A stretch of DNA of 64,000 nt from Acidobacteriota bacterium (GTDB lineage: Bacteria; Acidobacteriota; Thermoanaerobaculia; Multivoradales; Multivoraceae), in NCBI GenBank assembly GCA_003388555.1, contig QQVD01000031.1, positions 62,001 through 126,000 of the forward strand, given 5' to 3'. Numbering within the stretch: the first letter of the stretch is position 1; each line of letters starts with the position of its first letter. The notes beneath the pieces are model-generated. The model did no database searches and was not told the origin of the DNA. It saw only the letters and a list, made by a program, of their open reading frames with translations. Position numbers and translations under genes: made by a program. This document shows, piece after piece, positions 36,847 to 45,325 of this stretch.

Positions 36847-37596
36847 ATGACCCGCGCCCTGAACGACTTCTTCGCCGAGATCGGCCACTTCGCTCAGATG
36901 TTCTGGGACGTGCTGCGCTGGACGCCCAGGCGGCCGTGGGACTTCGGCGAGCTGCTCAACCAGATGGTCCGGGTCGGCGTGTTGTCGCTCCCGGTGGTGC
37001 TGCTCACCGCCCTGTTCACCGGTGCGGTCATGGCGCTGCAGACCTACGGCGTGCTGGCGCGGGTCAACGCCGAGAGCTTCACCGGCTCGATCATCGCCCT
37101 GTCGATGGTGCGCGAGCTGGCGGCGGTGCTGGCGGCGCTGATGATCGCCGGACGCTGCGGCTCGGCGATGGGCGCCGAGCTGGGCACCATGCGGGTGACC
37201 CAGCAGATCGACGCGCTCGAGGTGCTGGCCACCAATCCCGTGCACTACCTGGTGGTGCCGCGGGTCTGGGCGACGACGATCGTACTGCCGCTGCTGGTGG
37301 TGCTGAGCAACGTCGTCGGCATCTACGGCGGCTACCTGGTCTCGGTGGTGCTGATGGGCGCCAACCCGGTCTCCTACATCGACCGTTCCTTTCAGTTCAT
37401 GGAGCTGGCCGACGTCACCAGCGGCCTCATCAAAGCGGCCGTCTTCGGCTTCATCATCGCCCTCATCGGATGTCTCAAGGGCTACCGCACCCGCGGCGGC
37501 GCGAAGGGTGTCGGCAACTCGACCACCAAGGCTGTGGTCGCGGCGAGCATCTCGGTGCTGATCGTCGACTTCTTCCTCACCAAAATCCTGTTCTGA
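36847..37596 (+). CDS. mlaE: ABC lipid transporter permease MlaE
   Basis: A 249-residue permease with five or six helices. It has the Mla/TGD1 pattern: a basic amphipathic N-terminus, LTALFTGAVMALQTYG, the coupling segment RCGSAMGAELGTMRVTQQIDALEVL, and CLKGYRTRGGAKGVGNSTTKAVV near the end. MlaE with the ATPase MlaF and an MCE protein moves phospholipids between inner and outer membranes. ATG 36847 is the conserved start. The stop overlaps the start of mlaF (TGATG). Confidence 0.95.
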   Translation: MTRALNDFFAEIGHFAQMFWDVLRWTPRRPWDFGELLNQMVRVGVLSLPVVLLTALFTGAVMALQTYGVLARVNAESFTGSIIALSMVRELAAVLAALMIAGRCGSAMGAELGTMRVTQQIDALEVLATNPVHYLVVPRVWATTIVLPLLVVLSNVVGIYGGYLVSVVLMGANPVSYIDRSFQFMELADVTSGLIKAAVFGFIIALIGCLKGYRTRGGAKGVGNSTTKAVVAASISVLIVDFFLTKILF

Positions 37597-38450
37597 TGGG
37601 CCCGATGGTTGGCGAGGAGTCCGTGCAGGAAGGGGCGGCGCCCGAGGCGACGTGGGCTGGTGCGGGCCGCGCCCGCATCGAGCTGCGCGACGTGCACAAG
37701 AGCTTCGGTCCCAAGCACGTGCTGCGCGGCCTCGATCTCACCGTGCGTGACGGCGACTCGTTGGTGATCCTCGGTGGCTCGGGCACCGGCAAGAGCGTGC
37801 TGGTGCAGCATCTGATCGGACTGATGCGGCCGGACCGCGGCAGCGTGCTGGTCGACGGCGAGGACCTGGCGGCCCTGAGCAGCGCCGAGCTGACGACGCT
37901 GCGGCAGCGCTTCGGTATGTCGTTCCAGGAGGGGGCGCTGTTCGACTCCCTCACCGTGTTCGACAACGTCGGCTTCCTGCTCGAGCGGCTCGGCACGATG
38001 ACCAGGGCCGAGATCAGAGACCGCGTCTTCGAGTGCCTCGAGCTGGTGCGCCTCGAGGGCACCGCCCAGCGCCTGCCGTCGGAGCTGTCGGGCGGCATGC
38101 GGCGGCGCGTCGGCTTCGCCCGGGCGATCGCCCACAAACCGGAGATCCTGCTCTTCGACGAGCCCAACACCGGGCTCGATCCGGTGACCTCGGCGGTGAT
38201 CGACGAGCTGATCATCCGCATGCGCGAGAAGCTGCACTCGACCACGGTGACGATCACCCACGACCTGCGCAGCGCCTTCACGATCGCCACCCGGCTGGTG
38301 TTGCTGCACCAGGGCCAGATCGCCGCCGAGGGCACTCCCGAGGAGATGCAGGCGAGCGAAGACGGTAGGGTGCAACAGTTCCTCTCGGGCGAGGCACACG
38401 GGCCGCTCACCGACGACGAGGAAGCGGAGCGCGAGGCGAGGCGGGAGTGA
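37596..38450 (+). CDS. mlaF: ABC lipid transporter ATPase MlaF
   Basis: A 284-residue ATPase. Walker A GGSGTGKSV, Q-loop SFQEGALFDS (the MlaF form), signature LSGGMRRRVGFARA, Walker B ILLFDEPNTGLDP and switch His in TITHDLRSAF are all present. Residues 1-28 are a non-conserved acidic/Ala-rich extension, so the start at ATG 37596 (overlapping the mlaE stop) may not be the only one. It powers lipid transport with MlaE. An acidic tail ends the protein. Confidence 0.95.
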   Translation: MGPMVGEESVQEGAAPEATWAGAGRARIELRDVHKSFGPKHVLRGLDLTVRDGDSLVILGGSGTGKSVLVQHLIGLMRPDRGSVLVDGEDLAALSSAELTTLRQRFGMSFQEGALFDSLTVFDNVGFLLERLGTMTRAEIRDRVFECLELVRLEGTAQRLPSELSGGMRRRVGFARAIAHKPEILLFDEPNTGLDPVTSAVIDELIIRMREKLHSTTVTITHDLRSAFTIATRLVLLHQGQIAAEGTPEEMQASEDGRVQQFLSGEAHGPLTDDEEAEREARRE

Positions 38451-38495
38451 GCACGGCCCTGGCCTTTGCAAAGCGGCACTGAGGAGAGAGAACGG

Positions 38496-39971
38496 ATGTC
38501 GAGAGCAGCGATCGTCGGAGTCTTCGTCGCCGTCTGCCTGGCGGTGCTGGGGGGCCTCATCCTGCGGGTCGAGGACCTGCGCCTGTTCGGCCCCGACCCG
38601 ATGCGGGTCGACGTCATGTTCGACTCGGTCACCGGGCTCGACGACCGCGCCGCGGTGCGCGTCGCCGGGGTGCGGGTCGGCCGCGTCGACGGCATCGGGC
38701 TCGACGGCCGGCGCGCCCGCGTCTCGCTGCTGCTCGACGAGCCGCTCGAGCTGCGCGAGGGCGCCTACGCCAGCGTCGCCAACGTCGGCCTGCTGGGCGA
38801 GAAGTACGTCGAGCTGTCGCTCGGCGACCCGGCCGGCGCGCTGCTCGCCGAGGGCGCGGTGCTCGAGGGCGAGGTCGCGGTGTCGTGGGACCAGGCGATG
38901 GCCAAGATCACCGAGATCGGCGACTCGGTGCTCAGCCTCACCGGCGACCTCACCGAAGGCGACGCCGGCGGCAACCTCGGCCGACTGCTCGACAACCTGG
39001 CGGCGATGTCGGCGGAGCTCAGGGACCTGGTGGCCTCGAACCGCGGCCAGGTCGATTCGACGATCGCCAGCTTCGAGCAGTTCTCGGCCACGCTGGCGAG
39101 CGAGCTGCCGCGCATCACCCGCCAGATGAGCAGCGCCCTCGAGCAGATCGAGGCGGTGATCGCCGAGAACCGCGACGACTTCGGCGAGGGGCTCGACAAC
39201 ATCCGCCAGCTCACCGCCAGCTTCCAGACCTCGGTCGACAACCTCAACCAGATCACCGGCACGCTGGCGGCGGGCGAAGGCAGCCTCGGCAAGCTGCTCA
39301 ACGACGACGCCGCGCACGACAGCCTGGTCTCCACCCTCGATTCGCTCAAGGGCGGCGTCGAGGAGCTGCGCGGCACCCTGGGGCGGATCGAGAAGATCCA
39401 GCTCGACCTCGGTTTCGAGGCCTACTACCTCGAGGACCAGGAGGACACCCGCACCGCGTTCAAGCTCAACATCGACCCCCAGAGCAGCCGCTTCTATCGC
39501 ATCGAGGCGGTCGACGACCCGCGCGGCCGCGAGAAGACCTCGACCGAGTTCATCACCACCACCGTCGGCGACGGGCCGCCGGTGCGCGAGGTGATCGAGA
39601 CCCGGCGGATCACCGAGGACATCCTGATCTCGGCCCAGCTCGGCTTCACCCTCGGCGACTTCGCGCTGCGCGGCGGACTGATCGAGTCGACCGGCGGTGC
39701 CGGTGTCGACTGGATGCGCGAGACCAGCGAGCTCGGCCGCTTCACTCTCTCGCTCGAGGGCTTCGACTTCGGCCGCGAGGTGATGGGCGAGGAGCTCGGC
39801 CCGCGCCTGCGGCTGAGCACCAAGTGGTGGCCGCGCGACGGCATCTACCTGATCGGCGGCTACGACGACCTGCTGGAGAGCGACTACGGCTCGGCCTTCC
39901 TCGGCGTCGGCATCTCGTGGCGCGACGACGACCTCAAGTACCTGCTCGGATCGGTGCCGACCAACTTCTGA
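38496..39971 (+). CDS. mlaD: MCE protein fused to a putative outer-membrane barrel (MlaD-like)
   Basis: A 491-residue protein, much longer than E. coli MlaD (183). ATG 38496 follows a strong GAGGAGAG site. Residues 5-25 are an inner-membrane helix. An MCE domain is at about 38-115 (VDVMFDSVTGLDDRAAVRVAGVRVG, a linker and GLLGEKYVELSLG). Residues about 125-300 are helical and coiled-coil-like, enough to span the periplasm as a tunnel. The last 185 residues, about 310-491, alternate polar and hydrophobic strands, with aromatic residues, a GGYDDLLESDYGSAFLGVGISW hairpin and a terminal Phe (GSVPTNF). That is the pattern of an outer-membrane barrel. MCE-barrel fusions were described in diderm Firmicutes (Veillonella). 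No mlaB or mlaC is adjacent. Confidence 0.85.
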   Translation: MSRAAIVGVFVAVCLAVLGGLILRVEDLRLFGPDPMRVDVMFDSVTGLDDRAAVRVAGVRVGRVDGIGLDGRRARVSLLLDEPLELREGAYASVANVGLLGEKYVELSLGDPAGALLAEGAVLEGEVAVSWDQAMAKITEIGDSVLSLTGDLTEGDAGGNLGRLLDNLAAMSAELRDLVASNRGQVDSTIASFEQFSATLASELPRITRQMSSALEQIEAVIAENRDDFGEGLDNIRQLTASFQTSVDNLNQITGTLAAGEGSLGKLLNDDAAHDSLVSTLDSLKGGVEELRGTLGRIEKIQLDLGFEAYYLEDQEDTRTAFKLNIDPQSSRFYRIEAVDDPRGREKTSTEFITTTVGDGPPVREVIETRRITEDILISAQLGFTLGDFALRGGLIESTGGAGVDWMRETSELGRFTLSLEGFDFGREVMGEELGPRLRLSTKWWPRDGIYLIGGYDDLLESDYGSAFLGVGISWRDDDLKYLLGSVPTNF

Positions 39972-40035
39972 GGGCGGAGCACTGGAGCCTGCGACACGCT
40001 CGGGACGACCTCACGAACCGCCGGGAGCGGAGGTC

Positions 40036-40965
40036 GTGATCGCGCCGTGGCGGCACCGGCTGCACGAGGTCATCTTCGAGGCCGACACCCCGGCCGGCCG
40101 TGCCTTCGACGTCGCGCTGCTGGCGCTGATCCTGCTCAGCGTGGCGGCGGTGGTGCTCGAGAGCGTCGCCTCGATCCGGGTGCGCTACGGCACGCCGCTG
40201 CGCATCGTCGAGTGGCTGTTCACGGTGGTCTTCACCGTCGAGTACGTGCTGCGCCTGCTCAGTGTGCGGCGGCCGATGAGCTACGCCCGCAGCTTCTACG
40301 GTGTGGTCGACCTGGTCGCCATCCTGCCGACCTACCTCAGCCTGGTGCTCGAGGGCTCGCAGGCTCTGCTGGTGCTGCGCGCGCTGCGTCTGCTGCGCAT
40401 CTTCCGGGTGTTCAAGCTGGCGCGCTACGTCAGCGAGCTGTCGGTGCTCACCCGCGCGGTGCGCCGCACCTCGGCCAAGATCACCGTCTTCCTCTTCTCG
40501 ATCCTCACCATCGCGCTGATCATGGGCACGTTGATGTACGTGGTGGAGGGAGAGCAGCACGGCTTCACCAGCATTCCGCGCGCCGTCTACTGGGCGATCG
40601 TCACCATCACCACGGTGGGCTACGGCGACATCGCGCCGCGCACCATCGTCGGCCAGATGGTCGCCGCCTTCGCCATGGTGCTCGGCTACTCGCTGATCAT
40701 CATCCCGACCGGCATCTTCTCGGCCGAGATCCTGCAGGCCAACCGATCCGAGGTCTCCAACCGGGCCTGTCCGCACTGCAGCCGTGAGGGGCAGGCGCTC
40801 GACGCCGTCTACTGCAAGTTCTGCGGCGGCAGACTCGAACAGGACGAGCCGGCGCCGCCGCGTCGGCGACGAGGCCTGCGGCGGCGTCGCGCCGCTCCCG
40901 AGCAGGACCCGGCCGAAGGGGCAGTGCCCAGGGGCGACGGGCCGTCCGATCAGAACGGCTTGTAG
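40036..40965 (+). CDS. Voltage-gated K+ channel with zinc-ribbon tail
   Basis: A 309-residue, six-helix channel. S1-S3 precede an S4 of regularly spaced Arg/Lys (RALRLLRIFRVFKLARYV). The pore loop carries ITTVGYGDIAP, the selectivity filter for K+. The cytoplasmic tail has a CPHC-(x17)-CKFC treble-clef/zinc-ribbon motif and then a run of Arg. GTG 40036 is behind GGAGCGGAGG. The last 16 nt overlap the convergent gene at 40950. It would set or use membrane potential; the zinc ribbon might sense or assemble the tetramer. Gene order places it after mlaD, but the functions are not evidently linked. Confidence 0.92.
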   Translation: MIAPWRHRLHEVIFEADTPAGRAFDVALLALILLSVAAVVLESVASIRVRYGTPLRIVEWLFTVVFTVEYVLRLLSVRRPMSYARSFYGVVDLVAILPTYLSLVLEGSQALLVLRALRLLRIFRVFKLARYVSELSVLTRAVRRTSAKITVFLFSILTIALIMGTLMYVVEGEQHGFTSIPRAVYWAIVTITTVGYGDIAPRTIVGQMVAAFAMVLGYSLIIIPTGIFSAEILQANRSEVSNRACPHCSREGQALDAVYCKFCGGRLEQDEPAPPRRRRGLRRRRAAPEQDPAEGAVPRGDGPSDQNGL

Positions 40966-41318
40966 AGCGCCAGGTAGGCCGAGGCGGCGGCGAGCAGCGG
41001 CAGCAGCCAGAGCAGCGGCTTGGCGTACTGCGGGGCGCGGTTGGGGAGCACGATGGCGGCGCCGAAGAGCACCCAGATGGCGATCTTCGCCCAGGTCCAC
41101 AGCGGGATCTGGCCCATGATGCCGAGCCGCGCCAGCATGCCGAAGCCGCTGATCAGCACGATCAGCAGGCCGACGCCCTGCAGCGCGCCGAGCAGGCCGC
41201 GGTTTGGGTTGTTCGCCTTGGTGCCGCCGTTGGCGGCGTGCAGGGCGGCGCCGCCGAGGCCGGCCATCGCCAGCATCATCCCCAGGATGTGCAGCACCTT
41301 GTACAGAGACAGGCTCAT
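40950..41318 (-). CDS. Small four-helix membrane protein
   Basis: A 122-residue protein with four hydrophobic helices: residues 5-24, 40-62, 70-90 and 98-117. ATG 41318 begins MSLSLYKVLHILGMMLAMAG; the GHGN-like N-terminal region and the layout resemble the SirB/CopD-like small membrane families, but the match is not firm. It converges with and overlaps the K+ channel gene by 16 nt. Function unknown. Confidence 0.6.
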   Translation of the reverse strand: MSLSLYKVLHILGMMLAMAGLGGAALHAANGGTKANNPNRGLLGALQGVGLLIVLISGFGMLARLGIMGQIPLWTWAKIAIWVLFGAAIVLPNRAPQYAKPLLWLLPLLAAASAYLALYKPF

Positions 41319-41490
41319 TCGCGGATCCCTCCGGTTCGTCGGCTGTGTGCTGGACGACGGTTTCTCGTCGCGTTCGCGGCTCAGGATACTGCAGGCCTGG
41401 CCGCCACCGGTCGGAGTGCCGGCCGGCGTCGCGGCTCGCTGCGGGCGTGCGCGCTCGACCGTCCGCCGACCGGCGTAGGATGGTGGGGTC

Positions 41491-42414
41491 ATGGCCGCCG
41501 CCGTCGCCAGCAGCCAGCGCCTGCCGCCGATCGACCACATCGAGCGCACCCGGCGCCTCTACTCGTCGCTCGGCTACGAGCCCTACCGCTGGGTGCACAG
41601 CGCATCGCCGCCGGAGCTGCGGCCGCTGAGCAAGCCGCTCGCCGCGTCGCGCGTCGCCCTGATCGCCTCCGGCGGCATCTACCGCCACGGCCAGCGCGCC
41701 TTCCACCACCGCGATGACCTCAGCCTGCGCATCATCGAGCGCGACACGCCGGACGCCGAGCTGCGCGCCACCCACTTCGCCTACGACCTGAGTGCGGCGC
41801 GCCGCGATCCGGGCGCGGTGTTCCCGCTCGCCGCGCTGCGCCGTGCCGAGGCGGCAGGCCGCATCGGCGAGCTGGCGCCTCGTGCCTACACCTTCATGGG
41901 CGGCATCTACTCGGCGCGCAAGGTGCGAGAGGTCGTCGCCCCGGAGCTGGCGCGGCGGCTGGGCGAGGACGAGGTCGACGTCGGTCTGCTGGTCCCGGTG
42001 TGACCGGTCTGCCACCAGTCGATCGGTCTGATCGCACGTCACCTGGAGTCGGCCGGGATCCCCACCACGAGCCTGAGCAGCGCGCGCTCGATCACCGCGG
42101 CGGTGGCGCCGCCGCGCGCGGTGTTCGTCGACTATCCGCTCGGCCACACCTCCGGCAAACCCGACGACCCGGCGGACCAGGACGCCATCCTCGAGGCAGC
42201 GCTGCGCCTGCTCGAGGCGGCCGTGGCGCCGGGAACGATCGTCGATCTCGACCTGCGCTGGGCCGAGGACGACTCCTGGAAGCTGCCGCTGCTCGCCCCC
42301 GAGCCCGACGACGAGCGCAGCGAGCGACACCCTGAGCCGCAGTACCAGAACGAGGAGGACCGGCGCGCGGCCGAGACCGCCGTAGGTTGCGCCGGCTGCG
42401 TCGAGCTGGAGTAG
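41491..42414 (+). CDS. GrdB/PrdB-family selenoprotein (in-frame UGA read as selenocysteine)
   Basis: The frame from ATG 41491 meets TGA at 42001-42003 and then stays open in the same frame to TAG 42414. The protein is conserved on both sides of the TGA: before it, DEVDVGLLVPV; after it, PVCHQSIGLIARHLESAGIPT, which matches the glycine/sarcosine/betaine/D-proline reductase B family. Sec would be residue 171 in a U-x-x-C redox motif (Sec171-Pro-Val-Cys174), total 307 residues. A SECIS-like hairpin sits right after the UGA. The function is reductive cleavage or an uncharacterised redox role; classical partners (GrdA, GrdC, GrdD, thioredoxin) and the Sec machinery are not in the window. The tail carries CAGC. 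An annotation that stops at 42003 would be wrong. Confidence 0.88.
42001..42046 (+). promoter_or_regulatory. SECIS-like hairpin for selenocysteine insertion
   Basis: UGA occupies 42001-42003. CGATC (42020-42024) pairs with GATCG (42030-42034), leaving an apical loop GGTCT (42025-42029). G42018 can pair with C42035, which bulges T42019, and CCAG (42015-42018) could alternatively pair with CTGG (42043-42046). E. coli fdhF SECIS has the same GGUCU loop bases, a bulged U below it and a similar distance from the UGA, all needed for SelB binding. Confidence 0.8.
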
Positions 42415-42521
42415 CGTCTTCCCGTGGCCCGAATACCGCCGGCCGGCCGGCCGAGACCGCGGTCGGCTGAGTGCGCTCCGATCGCTTCCGTCGTCATCCC
42501 TCTTCTCAGGAGATCTTCGCG

Positions 42522-43463
42522 ATGAGAACCTCAGCCTGGTCCGTCCGGTGGACCCCCGCCCGTCCTCCGTCCTCGGCCGTCGCCGCCGCCCTCGTGGCCC
42601 TCGCGCTGTGCCTGCTGGCCGGTGCTCCTGTCCTGGCCGACTCGGAAGGACCGCTCGAGGCGACCTTCGAGTCCGACGGCGTCACCCTGCACTACTACAC
42701 GATCGGTCAGGGCGATCCGCTGGTGCTGCTGCACGGCTTCACCGCCACCGCCGAGGCCAACTGGTTCCTGCCCGGCATCGCCGCCGAGCTCGCCGAGCAC
42801 CACCGGGTGGTCGCCATCGACCACCGCGGCCACGGCAAGAGCGGCAAGCCGCACGACCCGGCCCAGTACGGCGCCCAGATGGTGCGTGATGTGGTCAACC
42901 TGCTGGATCACCTCGAGATCGAGAAGGCCGACGTCGCCGGCTACTCGATGGGCGCCTTCATCACCCTGAAGCTGCTCACCGTCGCCCCCGAGCGGGTCGA
43001 CTCCGCCGTGCTCGGCGGCGCCGGCTGGTCCGGCGAGCAGGGTCTGCCCGGGCTCGAGGAGCTGGCGGCGTCGCTCGAGAGCGGCCAGGGCCTCACCCCG
43101 CTGCTGCGTACCCTCACGCCGGCCGACGCGCCGCCGATGACCGACGAGCAGATCCAGTTCATGAACCAGATGGTGCTGGCCAGCAACGATCCCAAGGCCC
43201 TCGCCGCCGTCGCCCGCGGCATGGCCGGCCTCGTGGCGACCCGCGACCAGGTGGCGGCGATCGACGTGCCCGTCCTCGCCGTGATCGGCAGCCGCGATCC
43301 GCTCAAGGCCGGCGTCGACGCGCTGCAGCAGGTGCTGCCCGCCGTGCAGGTCGTCGTGCTCGACGGCGCCGACCACATGACCGCCACCATGGACCCGAAC
43401 CACGCCGCGAAGTTCAGCCAGGCGATGCTCGAGTTCTTCGCGGCCGTGCCGGCGGCACCGTAG
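42522..43463 (+). CDS. Secreted alpha/beta hydrolase
   Basis: A 313-residue protein. ATG 42522 follows an AGGAGA site and opens a long signal peptide (hydrophobic core VAAALVALALCLLAGAPVLA), so it is exported. The hydrolase has LLHGFTATAEANW (oxyanion), AGYSMGAF (Ser142), VIGSRDPLKAG (acid) and GADHMTAT (His). The fold is that of haloperoxidases/esterases; the substrate is unknown. It stands alone on its strand, 107 nt after the selenoprotein. Confidence 0.88.
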   Translation: MRTSAWSVRWTPARPPSSAVAAALVALALCLLAGAPVLADSEGPLEATFESDGVTLHYYTIGQGDPLVLLHGFTATAEANWFLPGIAAELAEHHRVVAIDHRGHGKSGKPHDPAQYGAQMVRDVVNLLDHLEIEKADVAGYSMGAFITLKLLTVAPERVDSAVLGGAGWSGEQGLPGLEELAASLESGQGLTPLLRTLTPADAPPMTDEQIQFMNQMVLASNDPKALAAVARGMAGLVATRDQVAAIDVPVLAVIGSRDPLKAGVDALQQVLPAVQVVVLDGADHMTATMDPNHAAKFSQAMLEFFAAVPAAP

Positions 43464-44053
43464 CGGAAGAGCGCTTCGGATGGCGGAGCGGTGAGAGAGC
43501 TCCGCCACCCCGAAGCCTCACGCCGGCGCCTCGAGGCTGCAGCCGATCGCCTCCGGCCACGGTTCCGGCACCGTCTGGCGCGCCTCGAGCACGGTGAGTG
43601 CACGGTCGAGGTCGGGGAGATGGAGGTGTCAGGGCTCAGAGGAGGCCGTCGCCTCACCGTGCTCGGCCTCGGATGCTGCGGATCTCCGGATGCACCGATG
43701 CCGGCATGGATGCCGGTGGCACCATGCGCTGGTCGGCCGTCCTCGGCGCTCTGTGGAGGACGGTGCCGGCGCCGTCGTCAGCTCGGTTCCTCAGGGGCCT
43801 TTCGGACCTCGTCGTCGAGTCGCGGAAGTGGCGACCGGCGGTAATCGTTGACGGCTTCGACCATGCCGGCGGGCAGGTGCTCCGAGACTTTGTGAGAGGT
43901 CACCCAGTCGCTGGACATCTGCCAAGGTTGCGGGGAACCGAGTGCGGAGATGTCGAGTCACCAAGGGATGGGGCCGCCGGCGCCTGACTCCCGGGTGCCG
44001 ATGCCCCCAGTCCCACGGGGTCGGCCCATCTCGAATCGCCGGAGGAGTGTCTG
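43464..44053. other. 590-nt region without a gene
   Basis: Between the hydrolase and the small secreted protein. It holds the duplicated 3' end of the redoxin gene (43516-43614) and otherwise AT-richer, unstructured sequence with frameshifted, low-quality frames. No gene is supported. It may be degraded DNA. Confidence 0.6.
43516..43614 (-). pseudogene. Duplicated 3' end of the redoxin gene
   Basis: These 99 nt match 44622-44720, the end of the redoxin gene including its stop codon, with five mismatches (about 95% identity), offset 1106 nt and in the same orientation. On the plus-strand left side the match ends at the stop codon. Three of the mismatches are C/T, consistent with ageing of a non-coding copy. 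Confidence 0.85.
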
Positions 44054-44539
44054 ATGAAGCCGGCGACTGTCGCGACCATCGTGCTCGCACTCTCCTGTGC
44101 GGCGTGGGTCCCGTCAGCCGCGGCGGGCACAGAGTCCCGGTTGGTCACCGTGCCGTTCGAAGGCGAGGGACTCGCGAGCTACGTCGGTAGCTGGTACCAG
44201 GGAGAGCTGTGCGATCTGGAGCTCAGAGTCCGCGAGGAGGCTGGTGAGTACGTCGCCGACATTCGATGGCGTGCTGGCCAGGGCGTTCCGCTCGAGATCA
44301 CGACCTCGGAGACGGGGATCATCCTCCGGTTGCGCCGGGGCGGCGAGGAGCGGACGGCTGTGCAGCGTCGACATCGCGGCAGCCAGTTCGAGCCCGATGA
44401 GCTCATCGAACATCATCACCACTGGCTGCTGAAGGACCCGAGCCCGGCCTGGAGGCTCCGTTGTCGATCGGGCCTCCTGGCGGAGGAGATGCGTCAGGCT
44501 GTGGATCGCGCCTGGGATCGGATCGTCCGAGCGCTCTAG
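44054..44539 (+). CDS. Small secreted protein of unknown function
   Basis: A 161-residue protein. ATG 44054 is behind a perfect GGAGGAG site. A signal peptide (MKPATVATIVLALSCAAWVP, cleavage after AAAG) gives a mature protein of about 137 residues, with beta strands in the first half, a HHHH run (about 117-120) and a C-terminal helix. Three Cys in the mature part may form disulfides. No family is recognised. It is convergent with the redoxin gene. Confidence 0.7.
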   Translation: MKPATVATIVLALSCAAWVPSAAAGTESRLVTVPFEGEGLASYVGSWYQGELCDLELRVREEAGEYVADIRWRAGQGVPLEITTSETGIILRLRRGGEERTAVQRRHRGSQFEPDELIEHHHHWLLKDPSPAWRLRCRSGLLAEEMRQAVDRAWDRIVRAL

Positions 44540-44623
44540 GGAGGCGAAGGTGTCACGAGCCTGCGGGACGGGCGGACGCCGCCCCACATCGCCACCTCGC
44601 GCCGCTCGCCGCGATCGCACCCC

Positions 44624-45325
44624 TCACGCCCGCGCCTCGAGGCTGCAGCCGATCGCCTCTGGCCACGGCTCCGGCACCGTCTGGCGCGCCTCCAGCACGG
44701 TGAGCGCACGGTCGAGGTCGCGCTGCGTCGGCTCCGGCCGGCGCTCGTCGAACGAGACGTACCAGTCGTCGATGCGGCCGCGGTAGACGATGTCGCCCCG
44801 GTCGCCGATCACGGCCGCCTCCGGTGTCACCGAAACCCCGGTGGCGCGGCGCAGGCTGCCGTCGTCGAGCACCGGCCGCAGCGGTCCCAGCGCGTACTCC
44901 TCGTGGTGCGCCCGCGCCTCCTCCGCGGTGTGGTGGTCGGCGGCGTAGACGGCGAAGAACTCGAACCGTCCGGCGTGCTCCTTGGCCAGCCGGCTCAGGG
45001 TGGGCGAGTAGCGGTTCGCCAGGGGACAGTCGTCGGCGACGAAGACCAGCACGCTGCCCGCGGCCCAGGCCGGGCGGCTGGAGAGCAGGTCGATGGTGCG
45101 GCCGGAGAGGTCGGTGGCCTGGTAGGTGGTGGGGGAGGGAGAGGCCGCCGGGGCCTCTGCGCTCGCCCTTACGTCGCTTGCCGCCTCAGGCGAAGAGTCG
45201 GAGGGGGCGTCGGGATCGCCGCCACTACAACCGCAGAGCAGCGCGGCGACGGTGATCGCGACGCATGCGGTGAGCGGCCTTCGTGGGAATCCGGAGGTCG
45301 TCTTGGGGTCGGTGGAGGATCTCAT
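44624..45325 (-). CDS. Redoxin-domain lipoprotein (AhpC/TSA-like)
   Basis: A 233-residue protein. A lipobox (LLCGC) near residue 33 ends the signal peptide. A Ser/Pro/Ala linker leads into a thioredoxin-fold domain: VLVFVADDCPLANRYSPTL (Cys100), a typical peroxiredoxin-like 'CPxANxY' motif, then FFAVYAADHHT and VTPEAAVIGDRGDIVYRGRIDD, the cis-Pro region. The partner Cys of the CxxC is absent, so it is a one-Cys type, with another Cys at the end (IGCSLEARA). It is probably an envelope thiol-redox or copper-handling protein. A copy of its last 99 nt lies at 43516. Confidence 0.82.
   Translation of the reverse strand: MRSSTDPKTTSGFPRRPLTACVAITVAALLCGCSGGDPDAPSDSSPEAASDVRASAEAPAASPSPTTYQATDLSGRTIDLLSSRPAWAAGSVLVFVADDCPLANRYSPTLSRLAKEHAGRFEFFAVYAADHHTAEEARAHHEEYALGPLRPVLDDGSLRRATGVSVTPEAAVIGDRGDIVYRGRIDDWYVSFDERRPEPTQRDLDRALTVLEARQTVPEPWPEAIGCSLEARA

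Noticed and set aside
41470-41491. TAGGAT just upstream of the selenoprotein as a leaderless promoter
   Set aside because: The -10-like box is 9 nt from ATG, but no -35 match is convincing; kept as a thought only.
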